Assembly: GCA_025351485.1 (NCBI GenBank)
Contig: JANXVU010000157.1
Span: 1 to 32,665, forward strand
Origin: Candidatus Eiseniibacteriota bacterium
GTDB lineage: Bacteria; Eisenbacteria; RBG-16-71-46; JACRLI01
Reading direction: 5' to 3'
Length of the DNA stretch: 32,665 nucleotides
In this document: positions 26,101-32,665 of the stretch, one piece after another
How positions within the stretch are numbered: position 1 is the first letter of the stretch
How the letters are laid out: every line of letters begins with the position of its first letter
Program-made: the position numbers and the translations under genes
The notes under the pieces: generated by a model
Told to the model about the DNA's origin: nothing
Database searches by the model: none
The model's input: the letters and a program-made list of their open reading frames with translations, nothing else

Positions 26101-27352
26101 CGCGCAGGTGACCTCGGGCAACAGCCACCTGGTGGACACGACCGGGGTGACGATCACTTTCACGGCTCCTGGCGACGGGATCACCCGCGAGGTGTACCGC
26201 GCTCCGTGGGGCGGCGGCGCCGGCGGCAGCTACCCGCTGTACACCGGCTCGGCTCCCTCGGTCCCCGGTTCCTACCCGCCGGGCGGCCCGTGGACCCTCT
26301 CGCCGGTCACGACCACCGGTGGCGTCGACCACCCGCCGGTGCGCGGCTGGTGGTACTACGTGGTGTACACCAAGGACGCCTGCGGCAACGTCTCGGCGGT
26401 CTCCAACATGACCGGCGGGTGCCTGAACTACTTCCTGGGCGACGTGGCCAACGGCTGGCCGTTCCCGGGCAAGGGCGACAACCTGGTCAACACGGTTGAC
26501 ATCTCGGCCCTGGGCAGCCACTACGGCACGTCTTCGGCCGGGTTCCTCTACCTGGATGTCGGTCCCACGACCACCTTCCTGCCGAGCGGCCGGCCGGTGC
26601 CGGACGCGATGATCGACTTCGAGGACCTGATCATCTTCTCGATCAACTACGGGGCGGTCAGCAAGCCGGGGATCCTCACCGGTCCGCGCTCGGCCTCGGA
26701 CGTGCTCCGCACGGAAGTCTCCGAGGACGGCGGGGTGGTCACGGCCCGGCTGGGCTTTGAAGGCACCGGAAGGGTCCAGGGCATCTCGACCCGGTTCACG
26801 TGGAACCCGAAGGTGGTCGAGCCGACCGGCTATGCGGCGGGCTCGATGCTGGACTCGCAGAACGGGGTGGCGTTCTCGCCGGCGCCGGGCGCGGTGGACG
26901 CGGCTCTTCTGGGCGCGCGCACGCTGGGCCTGACCGGCACGGGGACGCTGGCCACGGTCACCTTCCGCCGGATCGGCGAGGGCGACCCTGGGATCGCGCT
27001 GGCCAGGGCGGACGCGCGTGACTCGAACAACCAACCGGTGGAGCTGGGCAAGGTGGTCCGTGGCGTGGCGGGCGCGGCGACGCGGCTGAATGCTCCGGCC
27101 CCGAACCCGTTCCGCAGCGGCACGACGCTGAACTACAGCATGGCGACGCGCGGCTCGGCGGAGCTGTCGATCTACTCGGTGGACGGCCACCGGATCCGCA
27201 CGCTGTACAAGGGCACCCGGGAGGCCGGCAGCTACAGCGGATCCTGGGACGGTCGTGACGAAGCCGGCCGGACGGTCGGGCAGGGCGTGTTCTTCGCCCG
27301 GCTCCTCACCGCCCAGGGCAGCTTCTCCAGGACCCTGACCTTCCTGAAATAG
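23132..27352 (+). CDS. Very large secreted beta-helix protein with cohesin-like, dockerin-like and FlgD-like C-terminal modules
   Basis: A 1406-residue exported protein. ATG 23132 is preceded by AAGGAGGT and opens a signal peptide (1-31, ending ANATA). A parallel beta-helix (pectate-lyase/NosD-like) runs from about 85 to 830, starting at FATIQEAIDAVAPGGTVYVY and continuing with repeated 'v.GNtf.n' and 'itnC.v.Gs' turns. It is interrupted at about 655-690 by a Ser-Arg-Pro-Leu repeat. Next come a cohesin-like domain (about 836-980, YSVKLTLSSNLALC), an FN3-like domain (about 980-1095), a dockerin-like pair of EF-hand loops (about 1103-1174, GDNLVNTVDISALGSHYG and AMIDFEDLIIFSINYG), a second cohesin-like domain (about 1190-1310) and a FlgD-Ig-like tail (about 1315-1406, NPFRSGTTLNYS, then SWDGRDEAGR). 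The tail is of the type used as a secretion or surface-sorting signal. The role may be adhesion or polysaccharide binding; no catalytic residues are evident. Confidence 0.85.
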   Translation: MTPFTRLWKPFLGVSAAAVALLVLVANATAARIHEPSSRVGQVSNLAKARVATPNHVNSAPAVTAANIAWAGSGNGSTVLDAFPHSYTFGTDGFATIQEAIDAVAPGGTVYVYPGTYSETASARTPAYIPGLYNFGLFFSVAQGALHLEGVDAARNPVLSAAGALATIKTNSDANFGPDGFYIEGDGVTIEGVRLGTNSLGQNKTAEISGDNFTLKNCDLADIGGSIYFNDMAYDVGTSTSHIQTYTIQGNNFQDGLSIDLTSGAGYSGPPSGRVVTGNTFTNLAGSYWPCISFNGSGTGVPWFVYSVGGAVITGNTFINADPTGQHIRARGTYDNSQFDWASYFNGNNYNKAVCVGPAPPANLETYSYVGFYGTYNTVRRIGAIIQGEVDHGLAGDQVLVKGGTYVEQVAVDGRNLTIQGAGRTSTIIKSPAMLATQFTTSGPNKPVLFCANAADIEVKDLTVDGDGQGNANYRIYGVAYWNAGGKLLNCDVVHVRETPFNGDQHGVGIFGGTNTTPFSLEVGGVNVTDFQKNGTVFTGAGYSVNMHDCTVTGQGMTPLNAENGIEYINGAAGSITNCAVSGSYYTGPTYTATGLLLYSAGTVNVSGGSITGCQSAAYFIDCNGSVAGSSLSTPTLGGIGAWGVLSYNSQLTLLATSRPLGASASTRPMGVSASARPLPQPMDAGVSQKGMRPQSIGSAPLSLTVTGGCMTGPGGTPGNGSEGVDVFSEGAGLNATITGVEISGWDWGIGSGGPGGVAVNANHNSLTGNLTAGYDNYAPLVNTNTNLAQLNWWGNAGGPGVGGANPVVGAAVVSAPWLITGTDANPGCGFAPLADNTVSVGPAPSCISVLNDCVTIPVNIARTTSDNVRGYSVKLTLSSNLALCTGPGSVTQGTYLSAVSGTSFQVSGTYPNYTVDCAILGTPCGATAATGNLFNLGVKKNGPDGTGTITITLVKLRDCANGPVAATAGAPLSITIDADGPVAIANLGAAQVTSGNSHLVDTTGVTITFTAPGDGITREVYRAPWGGGAGGSYPLYTGSAPSVPGSYPPGGPWTLSPVTTTGGVDHPPVRGWWYYVVYTKDACGNVSAVSNMTGGCLNYFLGDVANGWPFPGKGDNLVNTVDISALGSHYGTSSAGFLYLDVGPTTTFLPSGRPVPDAMIDFEDLIIFSINYGAVSKPGILTGPRSASDVLRTEVSEDGGVVTARLGFEGTGRVQGISTRFTWNPKVVEPTGYAAGSMLDSQNGVAFSPAPGAVDAALLGARTLGLTGTGTLATVTFRRIGEGDPGIALARADARDSNNQPVELGKVVRGVAGAATRLNAPAPNPFRSGTTLNYSMATRGSAELSIYSVDGHRIRTLYKGTREAGSYSGSWDGRDEAGRTVGQGVFFARLLTAQGSFSRTLTFLK
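25103..25172 (+). repeat. 27-bp tandem repeat encoding SRPLGASAS-type units
   Basis: Two full 27-base units (25103-25129, SRPLGASAS; 25130-25156, TRPMGVSAS) and a partial third (ARPLPQP) follow one another in frame. They sit in the beta-helix of the large secreted protein and read as a flexible loop, unlike the surrounding Gly/Asn/Thr-rich coils. Confidence 0.75.
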
Positions 27353-27357
27353 ACTGC

Positions 27358-27376
27358 GCGCATCCGCGGGATGCGC
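27358..27376. terminator. Stem-loop directly after the beta-helix gene
   Basis: GCGCATCC (27358-27365) and GGATGCGC (27369-27376) form a perfect 8-bp stem with loop GCG, six bases after the stop. No T-tract follows. It shares the 14-mer GCATCCGCGGGATG with the leader of the same gene (22993-23006). Confidence 0.5.
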
Positions 27377-27379
27377 CAA

Positions 27380-27409
27380 GGGGGGCGGTCGCCCACATGA
27401 CCGCTCCCC
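27380..27409. terminator. Second stem-loop between the convergent secreted-protein genes
   Basis: GGGGGGCGGTC (27380-27390) pairs with GACCGCTCCCC (27399-27409) with one G-U pair and an 8-base loop. GCTTCATG follows, so there is no strong T-tract. Confidence 0.55.
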
Positions 27410-27445
27410 GCTTCATGTCCGCGCCGCCGTGAGGGCGCCATGAAG

Positions 27446-27483
27446 GAAGAGCCCCCGTCCGCAAGGGCGGGGGCTCTTCTGTT
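27446..27483. terminator. Strong terminator with GCAA tetraloop between convergent genes
   Basis: GAAGAGCCCCCGTCC (27446-27460) pairs with GGGCGGGGGCTCTTC (27465-27479) over a GCAA (GNRA) tetraloop, a 15-bp stem with one G-U. TGTTT follows on the plus strand. It lies 20 bases from the stop of the minus-strand phospholipase-D-like gene and may serve both genes. Confidence 0.8.
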
Positions 27484-27502
27484 TGCGGCCCGCGGACCGG
27501 GG

Positions 27503-29917
27503 CTACCGCACCATCACCAGTTTGCGCGTGAGCACGTCGCCGCCCGAGGCCAGGCGGTAGAAGTACACGCCGCCCGCGACCGCGCGGCCGGCCGCGTCGC
27601 GCCCATCCCAGCGGGCCTCGTGCGCGCCGGCCGTAACCGATCCGCTCGCCAGCCTTCGAACGAGCCTGCCGCCCAGGTCGTACACGTCAAGGCTCACCGG
27701 GCGGGTGGTGGGGAGCGAGTAGCGGATCAGGGCCGTGCCGCGGGTGGGGTTGGGCAGACTCTGAAGTAGCGAGACCTGTCGCGGATTCACGCCGCCTCCG
27801 ATCCCCAGCACCGCCGTGCCGCCCGACTCCTTGTAGCGGGCCCAGAACTCCTGGAAGTACACATTGGCGATGTTGTAGTCGTGGATCACCACGGTGTTCT
27901 CGTCGTTGGTGGTGTTGGCGGCGTTGCTGAAATTGTGGGAGCCGGTCATCACCACCGGGTTCTGCTGTCCCTCGTCCAGGATCTGGTACTTGTGGTGCAG
28001 CAGGGAGAACACCGTCGACCCGTCCTGCAGGACGTCCGCGCGCGGGTTCCAATAGTCGGCGCAGGAAGCCTGCCCGTCCAGCTTGCACCACTCCGAGAAG
28101 GCGTCGATCGAGGAAGGCTCGAAGCAACCGCGCACCACGTACCCGGGGATCGAGTCGCGGTGCGCCTTCATGGAATGGCTCAGCGAGTCGCTGGTGAAAT
28201 CCAGGATGCAGAATTGGTCCGAGAACTGCGACTGCCAGATGTTCTCGATCATGTGTTTCTCGGTCTTGTCGCTGGGGCTCATGTACACCTGGATCGGGAT
28301 CCCGCCCACCAGGTACTGGTGGAAGATCACGTCCACCTTGCGCGATCCCATCTTGGAGGCGTTGCCGTCCGGCACCGTAGTGGCGCTGCCCCACATCTGG
28401 TTGAAGTCGCCGGTGTAGGCCTGCGCCACGCCATAGTCGTGGATAACCAGGGTGTTGTTGCAGTCGCTTTGCCCCGAAACGGAGCAGTTCCAGGAACCGG
28501 TCCACACGTACGCGTCGTCCTTGTTGCCCGTGTTGGCGTCGATCGCCAGGTATTTGCTGTGCATGATGCCGAAGGTCTGCGCCTGTCCGTGGTTCCCGGC
28601 GTAGGTGCTGGTGATGTAGGGAATCCCGTTGGTCTGCAGCCGGGTGGCCTGGGTGGTGGAGTTGCCGGCGTCCTGGATCAGGCGCACCGTCACGCCCCGC
28701 GCGTGGGCGGCAATGAGCGCGTCCGCCACGTCCGACAGGCTGAAGCTGTACAGGGCGCAATCCAGGGACGACTTGGCGGCGTTGATCCGGTTGATCAGTT
28801 GCTGGTGCACGTCCACGTTGCCCTGGGCCTTCGGGACGCCGACCCTGGCCACGGTGGTGTCCACGCTGAAGTTGAAGTAGAGGGCGATGTCACCCGGCGT
28901 GCCCGGCGAGGGGTAAGTCACCAGCACCTGGTCCGGGTAAGCGCAGGTCCCGGCGCCGTCGGTGGACTTGGCCGAGAAGTGGTACACGGTGCGCGGCGAA
29001 AGCCCGGTCAGGGAAAGCGTGTGCACGGTGATGAGCGTGGCATCCGTCACGCTGTCCGTGTAGGCGCCGGTGAGCCCATAGCGCAGGGTCGAACTGGACG
29101 GGGTGTCGGTGCCCCAGGTGATGGTGGCGGCGAGGCTGTCGATGTAGACCACCGCCGGCACGGAGACATAGGTGGGCCCGGGGCAGGCCGGCGCCACGTC
29201 GCTCTTGAACCGCGGGATGATCTCGTAGCCCGTGGTGTAGGGACTGGTGCTGTCGAACTGCTTGATGATCCCGACCACGTCGAACTTGGCGCCCGGGTCG
29301 GGCGAGCCGTTCAGCGGGCAGGCCTTGGGAATGAACAGCGTGGTGGAGCCGGTGGAGTCGGCGATGGTCAGGGTCACGTTGACCGAGCCGGCAGAGACCG
29401 GCCACGAGCCCGCGGTGATGTGCACGCCCGAAAGGCGCAGCAGCCGCCCCTCCAGGCCGTCGTGGTTGTCCGCCTTGTAGGCGTTGGCGACGTCAAAACA
29501 GTGGTAGTTGAGCGGTTCCGGATTGACCGTGGCCGGTCCCAGGTGGGTCACGATCAGTTGGGCCACGGACGAGTCGATCTCGGCGGTGCCGTTGAAGTGC
29601 TTGACGAAACCGCTCACCTGGACGCTGTCCCCGTAACCGAAGTGGAACGACCCGATGCCGGCGGAAGCGAACACGTTGCAACCGCCCGAGGCGTCCATGA
29701 TCCACACGTCGGTGTTGGTGACGCTGGAAATGGAATCCGGGGCCACCACGGTGCCCTGCACCGTGATGCGCCGGCGCGGCAGCTGCGTGGCCAGGACCGG
29801 GATGCCGTTGGAACTGTTGTAGTGAAGGCTGTCGATCGGGGTGATGAGCTGGGCCCTGGCCCCGCCCGCGCAAAACGGCAGCAGCAGCAGGCCAAAGAGA
29901 ACACGGGCAAGTCGCAT
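27503..29917 (-). CDS. Secreted phospholipase-D-superfamily protein with OB-fold-like N-terminus and FlgD-like tail
   Basis: An 804-residue exported protein. It has a signal peptide (1-22, ending GGARA), then OB-fold-like segments (about 48-130 and 150-240, with ITVQGTVVAPDS and FDVVGIIKQFDS), as in secreted nucleases of the YhcR type. An FN3-like domain (about 250-337, ITWGTDTPSSSTLRYG) is followed by a phospholipase-D catalytic region (about 368-695) with both HKD motifs intact: His453-Lys455-Asp460 (HSKYLAID, then TGSWN) and His641-Lys643-Asp648 (HHKYQILD, then TGSHNFS). A FlgD-Ig-like tail (about 715-804, PNPTRGTALIRYSL, RWDGRDAAGRAVAGGVYFYR) follows. The OB-fold neighbours suggest a phosphodiesterase acting on nucleic acid at least as much as on lipid. 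ATG 29917 has AGAGGAGA upstream. It is convergent with the beta-helix gene, whose tail is of the same type. Confidence 0.88.
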   Translation of the reverse strand: MRLARVLFGLLLLPFCAGGARAQLITPIDSLHYNSSNGIPVLATQLPRRRITVQGTVVAPDSISSVTNTDVWIMDASGGCNVFASAGIGSFHFGYGDSVQVSGFVKHFNGTAEIDSSVAQLIVTHLGPATVNPEPLNYHCFDVANAYKADNHDGLEGRLLRLSGVHITAGSWPVSAGSVNVTLTIADSTGSTTLFIPKACPLNGSPDPGAKFDVVGIIKQFDSTSPYTTGYEIIPRFKSDVAPACPGPTYVSVPAVVYIDSLAATITWGTDTPSSSTLRYGLTGAYTDSVTDATLITVHTLSLTGLSPRTVYHFSAKSTDGAGTCAYPDQVLVTYPSPGTPGDIALYFNFSVDTTVARVGVPKAQGNVDVHQQLINRINAAKSSLDCALYSFSLSDVADALIAAHARGVTVRLIQDAGNSTTQATRLQTNGIPYITSTYAGNHGQAQTFGIMHSKYLAIDANTGNKDDAYVWTGSWNCSVSGQSDCNNTLVIHDYGVAQAYTGDFNQMWGSATTVPDGNASKMGSRKVDVIFHQYLVGGIPIQVYMSPSDKTEKHMIENIWQSQFSDQFCILDFTSDSLSHSMKAHRDSIPGYVVRGCFEPSSIDAFSEWCKLDGQASCADYWNPRADVLQDGSTVFSLLHHKYQILDEGQQNPVVMTGSHNFSNAANTTNDENTVVIHDYNIANVYFQEFWARYKESGGTAVLGIGGGVNPRQVSLLQSLPNPTRGTALIRYSLPTTRPVSLDVYDLGGRLVRRLASGSVTAGAHEARWDGRDAAGRAVAGGVYFYRLASGGDVLTRKLVMVR

Positions 29918-30253
29918 GGGGTCTCCTCTGGAGCGTTCGTGGTCCTGAAGGGTTCACGCTTGCGCCGGCCTGCGGAACGGCCTGTTGGCCGGGGGAGTCC
30001 GCTGGGCAGGTGCGATGACGACCGGGTGCGTTGCGGGCGTCCCGCGCCCTCGACCAACGGAGAGATATTCGCTGTAAACTCAACAATAGCAGCATTATAT
30101 CATGTTTAGAGAGCCCGCGTCAACGGCCCGGAGCCCCCTGGCCCAACCGGTTTGGAACAAGGACCGCCCGCCTCACGTACCCTTGTTCCGACACTCATGC
30201 CGCCCCAAGGGGCGGCGCGGGAAGCGAAAATCAGGAATCCGGAGGAGCGCAAG
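29918..30253. other. Divergent intergenic region with leader and hairpins
   Basis: No gene is seen in these 336 bases. On the minus strand, 30087-29918 is a predicted leader of about 170 bases for the phospholipase-D-like gene, behind the promoter at 30094-30123. On the plus side, a 9-bp inverted repeat GGAACAAGG/CCTTGTTCC (30154-30162 with 30181-30189) and a perfect GCCGCCCC/GGGGCGGC stem (30199-30206 with 30209-30216) precede the AIM24-like gene. They could be an operator and a leader hairpin. Confidence 0.5.
30094..30123 (-). promoter_or_regulatory. Sigma70-type promoter of the phospholipase-D-like gene
   Basis: Read on the minus strand: TTGACG (30123-30118), an 18-base spacer, then a perfect TATAAT (30099-30094). 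It is one of the best promoters in the window. Transcription would start at about 30087. Confidence 0.7.
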
Positions 30254-31054
30254 ATGCCTGGAATGGATGTAGTGGACTACGAGATCCTCGGCGATGACAT
30301 GCAGTTCGTGAAGATCGAGCTGGACCCGGGCGAGGCTCTGGTGGCCGAGGCTGGAGCCATGATGTACATGGAGGACGACATCGCCCTGGAGACCATCTTC
30401 GGCGACGGCTCGCAGCAGCAGGGCGGAATCATGGGCGCGCTCCTGGGGGCGGGCAAGCGGCTGCTCACCGGGGAGTCCCTGTTCATGACCGTGTTCCAGA
30501 ACCAGGGCCGGGTGAAGCGCAAGGCCGCCTTCGCCGCGCCCTACCCGGGCAAGATCGTTGCCATCAAGCTCCCGGAGCTGGGCGGGGAACTGCTGGCGCA
30601 GAAGGATTCGTTCCTGGTGGCGGCCAAGGGCGTGAGCATCGGGATCGCGTTCACCAAGCGGTTCGGCGCCGGGCTCTTTGGCGGCGAGGGCTTCATCCTG
30701 GAAAAGCTGCAGGGCGACGGCCTGGCCTTCGTGCACGCGGGCGGCACGCTGGAAGAGCGCACCCTGGCCGCCGGGGAAACGCTGCGCGTGGACACCGGCT
30801 GCATCGTGGCCATGCAGAACACCGTGGACTACGACATTCAGATGGTGGGGGGAATCAAGACCGCCCTGTTCGGCGGGGAAGGCCTGTTCTTCGCCACCCT
30901 GAGGGGCCCGGGGCGGGTGTGGCTGCAGTCGCTCCCCTTCAGCCGCCTGGCAGGCCGCATCTACGCCGCCGCTCCCCAGACCGGCGGGAGGCGCCGCGAG
31001 GAGGGCTCCATTCTGGGCGGGCTCGGCAACCTGCTGGACGGCGACGGAAACTGA
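30254..31054 (+). CDS. AIM24 / TIGR00266 family protein
   Basis: A 266-residue cytoplasmic protein of the AIM24 (TIGR00266) family, whose molecular function is unknown; the fold is a beta-sandwich related to TRAP-like proteins. ATG 30254 is chosen because GGAGGAG ends 6 bases before it. Family signatures are [20 protein letters not shown] near the N-terminus, the Gly-rich [79 protein letters not shown] and the closing [20 protein letters not shown]. The last residues are Gly/Asp-rich ([12 protein letters not shown]). It is a single gene with its own promoter region; the next gene has its own -10 box 70 bases downstream. Confidence 0.9.
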   Translation: MPGMDVVDYEILGDDMQFVKIELDPGEALVAEAGAMMYMEDDIALETIFGDGSQQQGGIMGALLGAGKRLLTGESLFMTVFQNQGRVKRKAAFAAPYPGKIVAIKLPELGGELLAQKDSFLVAAKGVSIGIAFTKRFGAGLFGGEGFILEKLQGDGLAFVHAGGTLEERTLAAGETLRVDTGCIVAMQNTVDYDIQMVGGIKTALFGGEGLFFATLRGPGRVWLQSLPFSRLAGRIYAAAPQTGGRRREEGSILGGLGNLLDGDGN

Positions 31055-31123
31055 TCGGGACGGGCGGGGGTCGGGCTGCGCCACCCCGCAGGCACGCCGC
31101 GCGCCCGTCCCCGCGGGCCGTGA

Positions 31124-31129
31124 TATACT
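31124..31129 (+). promoter_or_regulatory. -10 box before the class-V aminotransferase gene
   Basis: TATACT lies 21 bases before the ATG at 31151, which leaves a leader of about 15 bases containing GGAGGAA (31137-31143). No good -35 is visible in the GC-rich sequence upstream. Confidence 0.45.
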
Positions 31130-31150
31130 GGGCCGTGGAGGAACGACTTC

Positions 31151-32596
31151 ATGGCTTTTCAGAGAAAGCACAGTGAATCGATGGTGCCCGCCGCGGGGCC
31201 GCGCCTGCCCATCGCCGACATTCGAAGGCAGGTGGTGGGCCTGCGCTGCAGGGTACCGGTGCTCTCCGGAGCGCTGCGCCGTTACGTATTCCTGGACAAC
31301 GCCGCCAGCACGCCGACCTTAAAGCCGGTCCTGGAACAGGTGGATCGCTTCATGGACTGGTACGCCAGCGTTCACCGGGGCGCGGGCTTCAAGTCGCTGC
31401 TGGCCACGCGGGTGTTCGACGAGACCCGTGAGATCCTGCTTCGCTTCCTGGGCGGCGATCCCTCGCTGGATACGGTCATTTACTGTCTCAACACCACCGA
31501 GGCCATCAACAAGCTGGCGTACCGCTACCCGATGAAGCCGGGCGACGTGGTGATCACCACCCAGATGGAGCACCACTCCAACGTCCTGCCCTGGCGCGCC
31601 GTGGCGCACGTGGTGCCCGCGCCGGTGGACGATCGCGGCGCGCTCCAGCTTACCGAGATGGGCCGCCTGATCAACCACTACCGCGGGCGCTTGCGGCTCG
31701 TGGCCGTCACCGGCGCGGCCAACGTGACCGGCTACCTCAACCCGATCCATCACATCGCGCGCCTCGCGCACGAGGCGGACGCCGAGATCCTGGTGGACGC
31801 GGCCCAGATGGCCCCGCACCGCTCGCTGGACATGAAGCCGCACGGAGATCCCGAGCACCTGGACTACGTGGCGGTCTCGGCGCACAAGATGTATGCGCCC
31901 TTCGGAACGGGCGCGCTGGTGGGGCACGCCAAGCTGTTCGACCAGGGGATCCCGCTCTCCGTGGGCGGCGGCACGGTGAGCTTCGTGACCGACCACTCGG
32001 TGCAGTGGGCCGCGCCCCCCGACAAGGAGGAGGCCGGAACGCCCAACGTGGTGGGAGCGGTGGCCATGGCCGCCGCGATCCGGGTGCTGGAGAGCGTGGG
32101 CATGGACGAGGTGGCCCGTCACGAGGCGCACCTCACCCGATACGCGCTCGAGCGCCTGAAGAAGATCAAGGAAGTGGAGCTTTACGGGGACATCGACCTG
32201 GAAACCGTGGAGCAGCGCGTGGGCGTGATCGCGTTCAACGTACGGGGCATGCACCACGCGCTGGTGGCGGCCATCCTGAGCGTGGAGGGCGGAGTGGGAG
32301 TGCGGAACGGCTGCTTCTGCGCCCACCCCTACATCAAGCGGATCCTGCGCTGCAACGACGAGTCCGCCGCCAGGTACGGCCGCCAGATCGCCGACGGCTA
32401 CCGGGCCGAGCTTCCCGGCGCGGTCCGCCTGAGCTTCGGCATCTACAGCAACGAAGAGGACGTGAACCGTTTCCTCACCGCCCTGCGCATGATCGTGCGC
32501 AAGCGCTGGAAGGGCGAGTACACCATCGACGAAGGCACGGGCGAGTTCCGCTGCAAAGGGTTCGAGCCCTCGCCCGGGGAGTTCTTCTCGTTCTGA
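31151..32596 (+). CDS. PLP-dependent class-V aminotransferase, SufS/NifS-like fold
   Basis: A 481-residue enzyme of the fold used by cysteine desulfurases and related lyases. The N-terminal FLDNAASTPTLKPVLE (47-62), EHHSNVLPW (140-148), LVDAAQ (Asp216, pairs with the PLP ring nitrogen) and SAHKMYAPFGTG with the PLP-binding Lys246 are all present. In the active-site loop, where SufS has RTGHHCAQP, the protein reads RNGCFCAHPY, with Cys388 and Cys390. The C-terminal part has VRLSFGIYSNEEDVNRFLTA and an extra 30-residue tail (FEPSPGEFFSF). The substrate could be cysteine, or another amino acid as in relatives with a similar Cys-x-Cys loop. No sufBCD or iscU neighbours are seen. ATG 31151 has GGAGGAA 7 bases before it. 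Confidence 0.85.
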   Translation: MAFQRKHSESMVPAAGPRLPIADIRRQVVGLRCRVPVLSGALRRYVFLDNAASTPTLKPVLEQVDRFMDWYASVHRGAGFKSLLATRVFDETREILLRFLGGDPSLDTVIYCLNTTEAINKLAYRYPMKPGDVVITTQMEHHSNVLPWRAVAHVVPAPVDDRGALQLTEMGRLINHYRGRLRLVAVTGAANVTGYLNPIHHIARLAHEADAEILVDAAQMAPHRSLDMKPHGDPEHLDYVAVSAHKMYAPFGTGALVGHAKLFDQGIPLSVGGGTVSFVTDHSVQWAAPPDKEEAGTPNVVGAVAMAAAIRVLESVGMDEVARHEAHLTRYALERLKKIKEVELYGDIDLETVEQRVGVIAFNVRGMHHALVAAILSVEGGVGVRNGCFCAHPYIKRILRCNDESAARYGRQIADGYRAELPGAVRLSFGIYSNEEDVNRFLTALRMIVRKRWKGEYTIDEGTGEFRCKGFEPSPGEFFSF

Positions 32597-32665
32597 GGAA
32601 GGCCCGGCCTTCCCGCGAGAAGTCCCAGCCTTGAATCCATCCGATCGGCGCACGCGGCGGCCGGC
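32597..32665 (+). other. Window end: short stem-loop and uncertain next frame
   Basis: GGAAGG/CCTTCC flank a GC centre at 32597-32613, directly after the aminotransferase stop, without a T-tract. A TTG at 32631 opens a frame that runs off the window (MNPSDRRTRRP), too short to judge. Confidence 0.35.

Noticed and set aside
27881-30109. 742-residue plus-strand ORF opposite the phospholipase-D-like gene
   Set aside because: It is a shadow. The minus-strand frame has intact HKD motifs, a signal peptide, a ribosome-binding site and a promoter.

Overview
The window is chromosomal DNA of a high-GC, Gram-negative (two-membrane) bacterium. Pointers to this are an OmpA-type porin, a beta-barrel protein ending in Phe, several signal peptides, and two large secreted proteins ending in FlgD-Ig-like C-terminal modules. 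The last feature, with cohesin- and dockerin-like modules in one polypeptide, suits the FCB side of the tree; my best guess is a Candidatus Eisenbacteria-like lineage. That placement rests on recall of family style, not on a search. I see no phage, IS element, CRISPR array, tRNA or rRNA.

Layout. 1-3498: end of an F-type ATP synthase operon (atpA 3' end, atpG, atpD, atpC), closed by a terminator. 3592-4757: two minus-strand genes for exported or anchored proteins (lipocalin-like; FlgO/CsgG-like), with an AT-rich island between them and a possible leaderless 13-codon ORF in front. 4821-10174: a plus-strand signalling run made of a GAF-SpoIIE phosphatase, tsaD translationally coupled to it, a REC-GGDEF protein with a GGDDF site, a histidine-kinase-like protein lacking its phosphoacceptor His, and a stand-alone receiver. 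10250-10524: two small membrane-protein ORFs, tail to tail. 10572-12581: priA.

12637-16500: a PDZ-only periplasmic protein behind a compact three-way-junction leader, a structured intergenic stretch with a strong terminator, a secreted TPR protein, and a ketol-acid reductoisomerase-like protein with substituted active-site residues. 16682-18106: OmpA-like porin on the minus strand. 18376-22736: a likely envelope operon (LolA/LppX-like protein, outer-membrane barrel, HIT protein, VOC protein) followed closely by a DUF6544-like membrane protein. 22737-30123: two convergent genes for large secreted proteins (a 1406-residue beta-helix/cohesin/dockerin protein and an 804-residue phospholipase-D-family protein), each with a long leader and separated by three hairpins. 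30254-32596: an AIM24/TIGR00266 protein and a class-V aminotransferase (SufS-like fold) with a Cys-x-Cys motif.

The most noteworthy points are: (i) a pseudo-histidine-kinase flanked by two intact receiver proteins; (ii) an IlvC-family protein with three altered active-site positions; (iii) a candidate new structured RNA leader before the PDZ gene; (iv) promoter geometry that predicts leaderless mRNAs, including a leaderless upstream ORF overlapping its gene by ATGA; and (v) one exported protein carrying both cohesin-like and dockerin-like modules plus a sorting-type tail.
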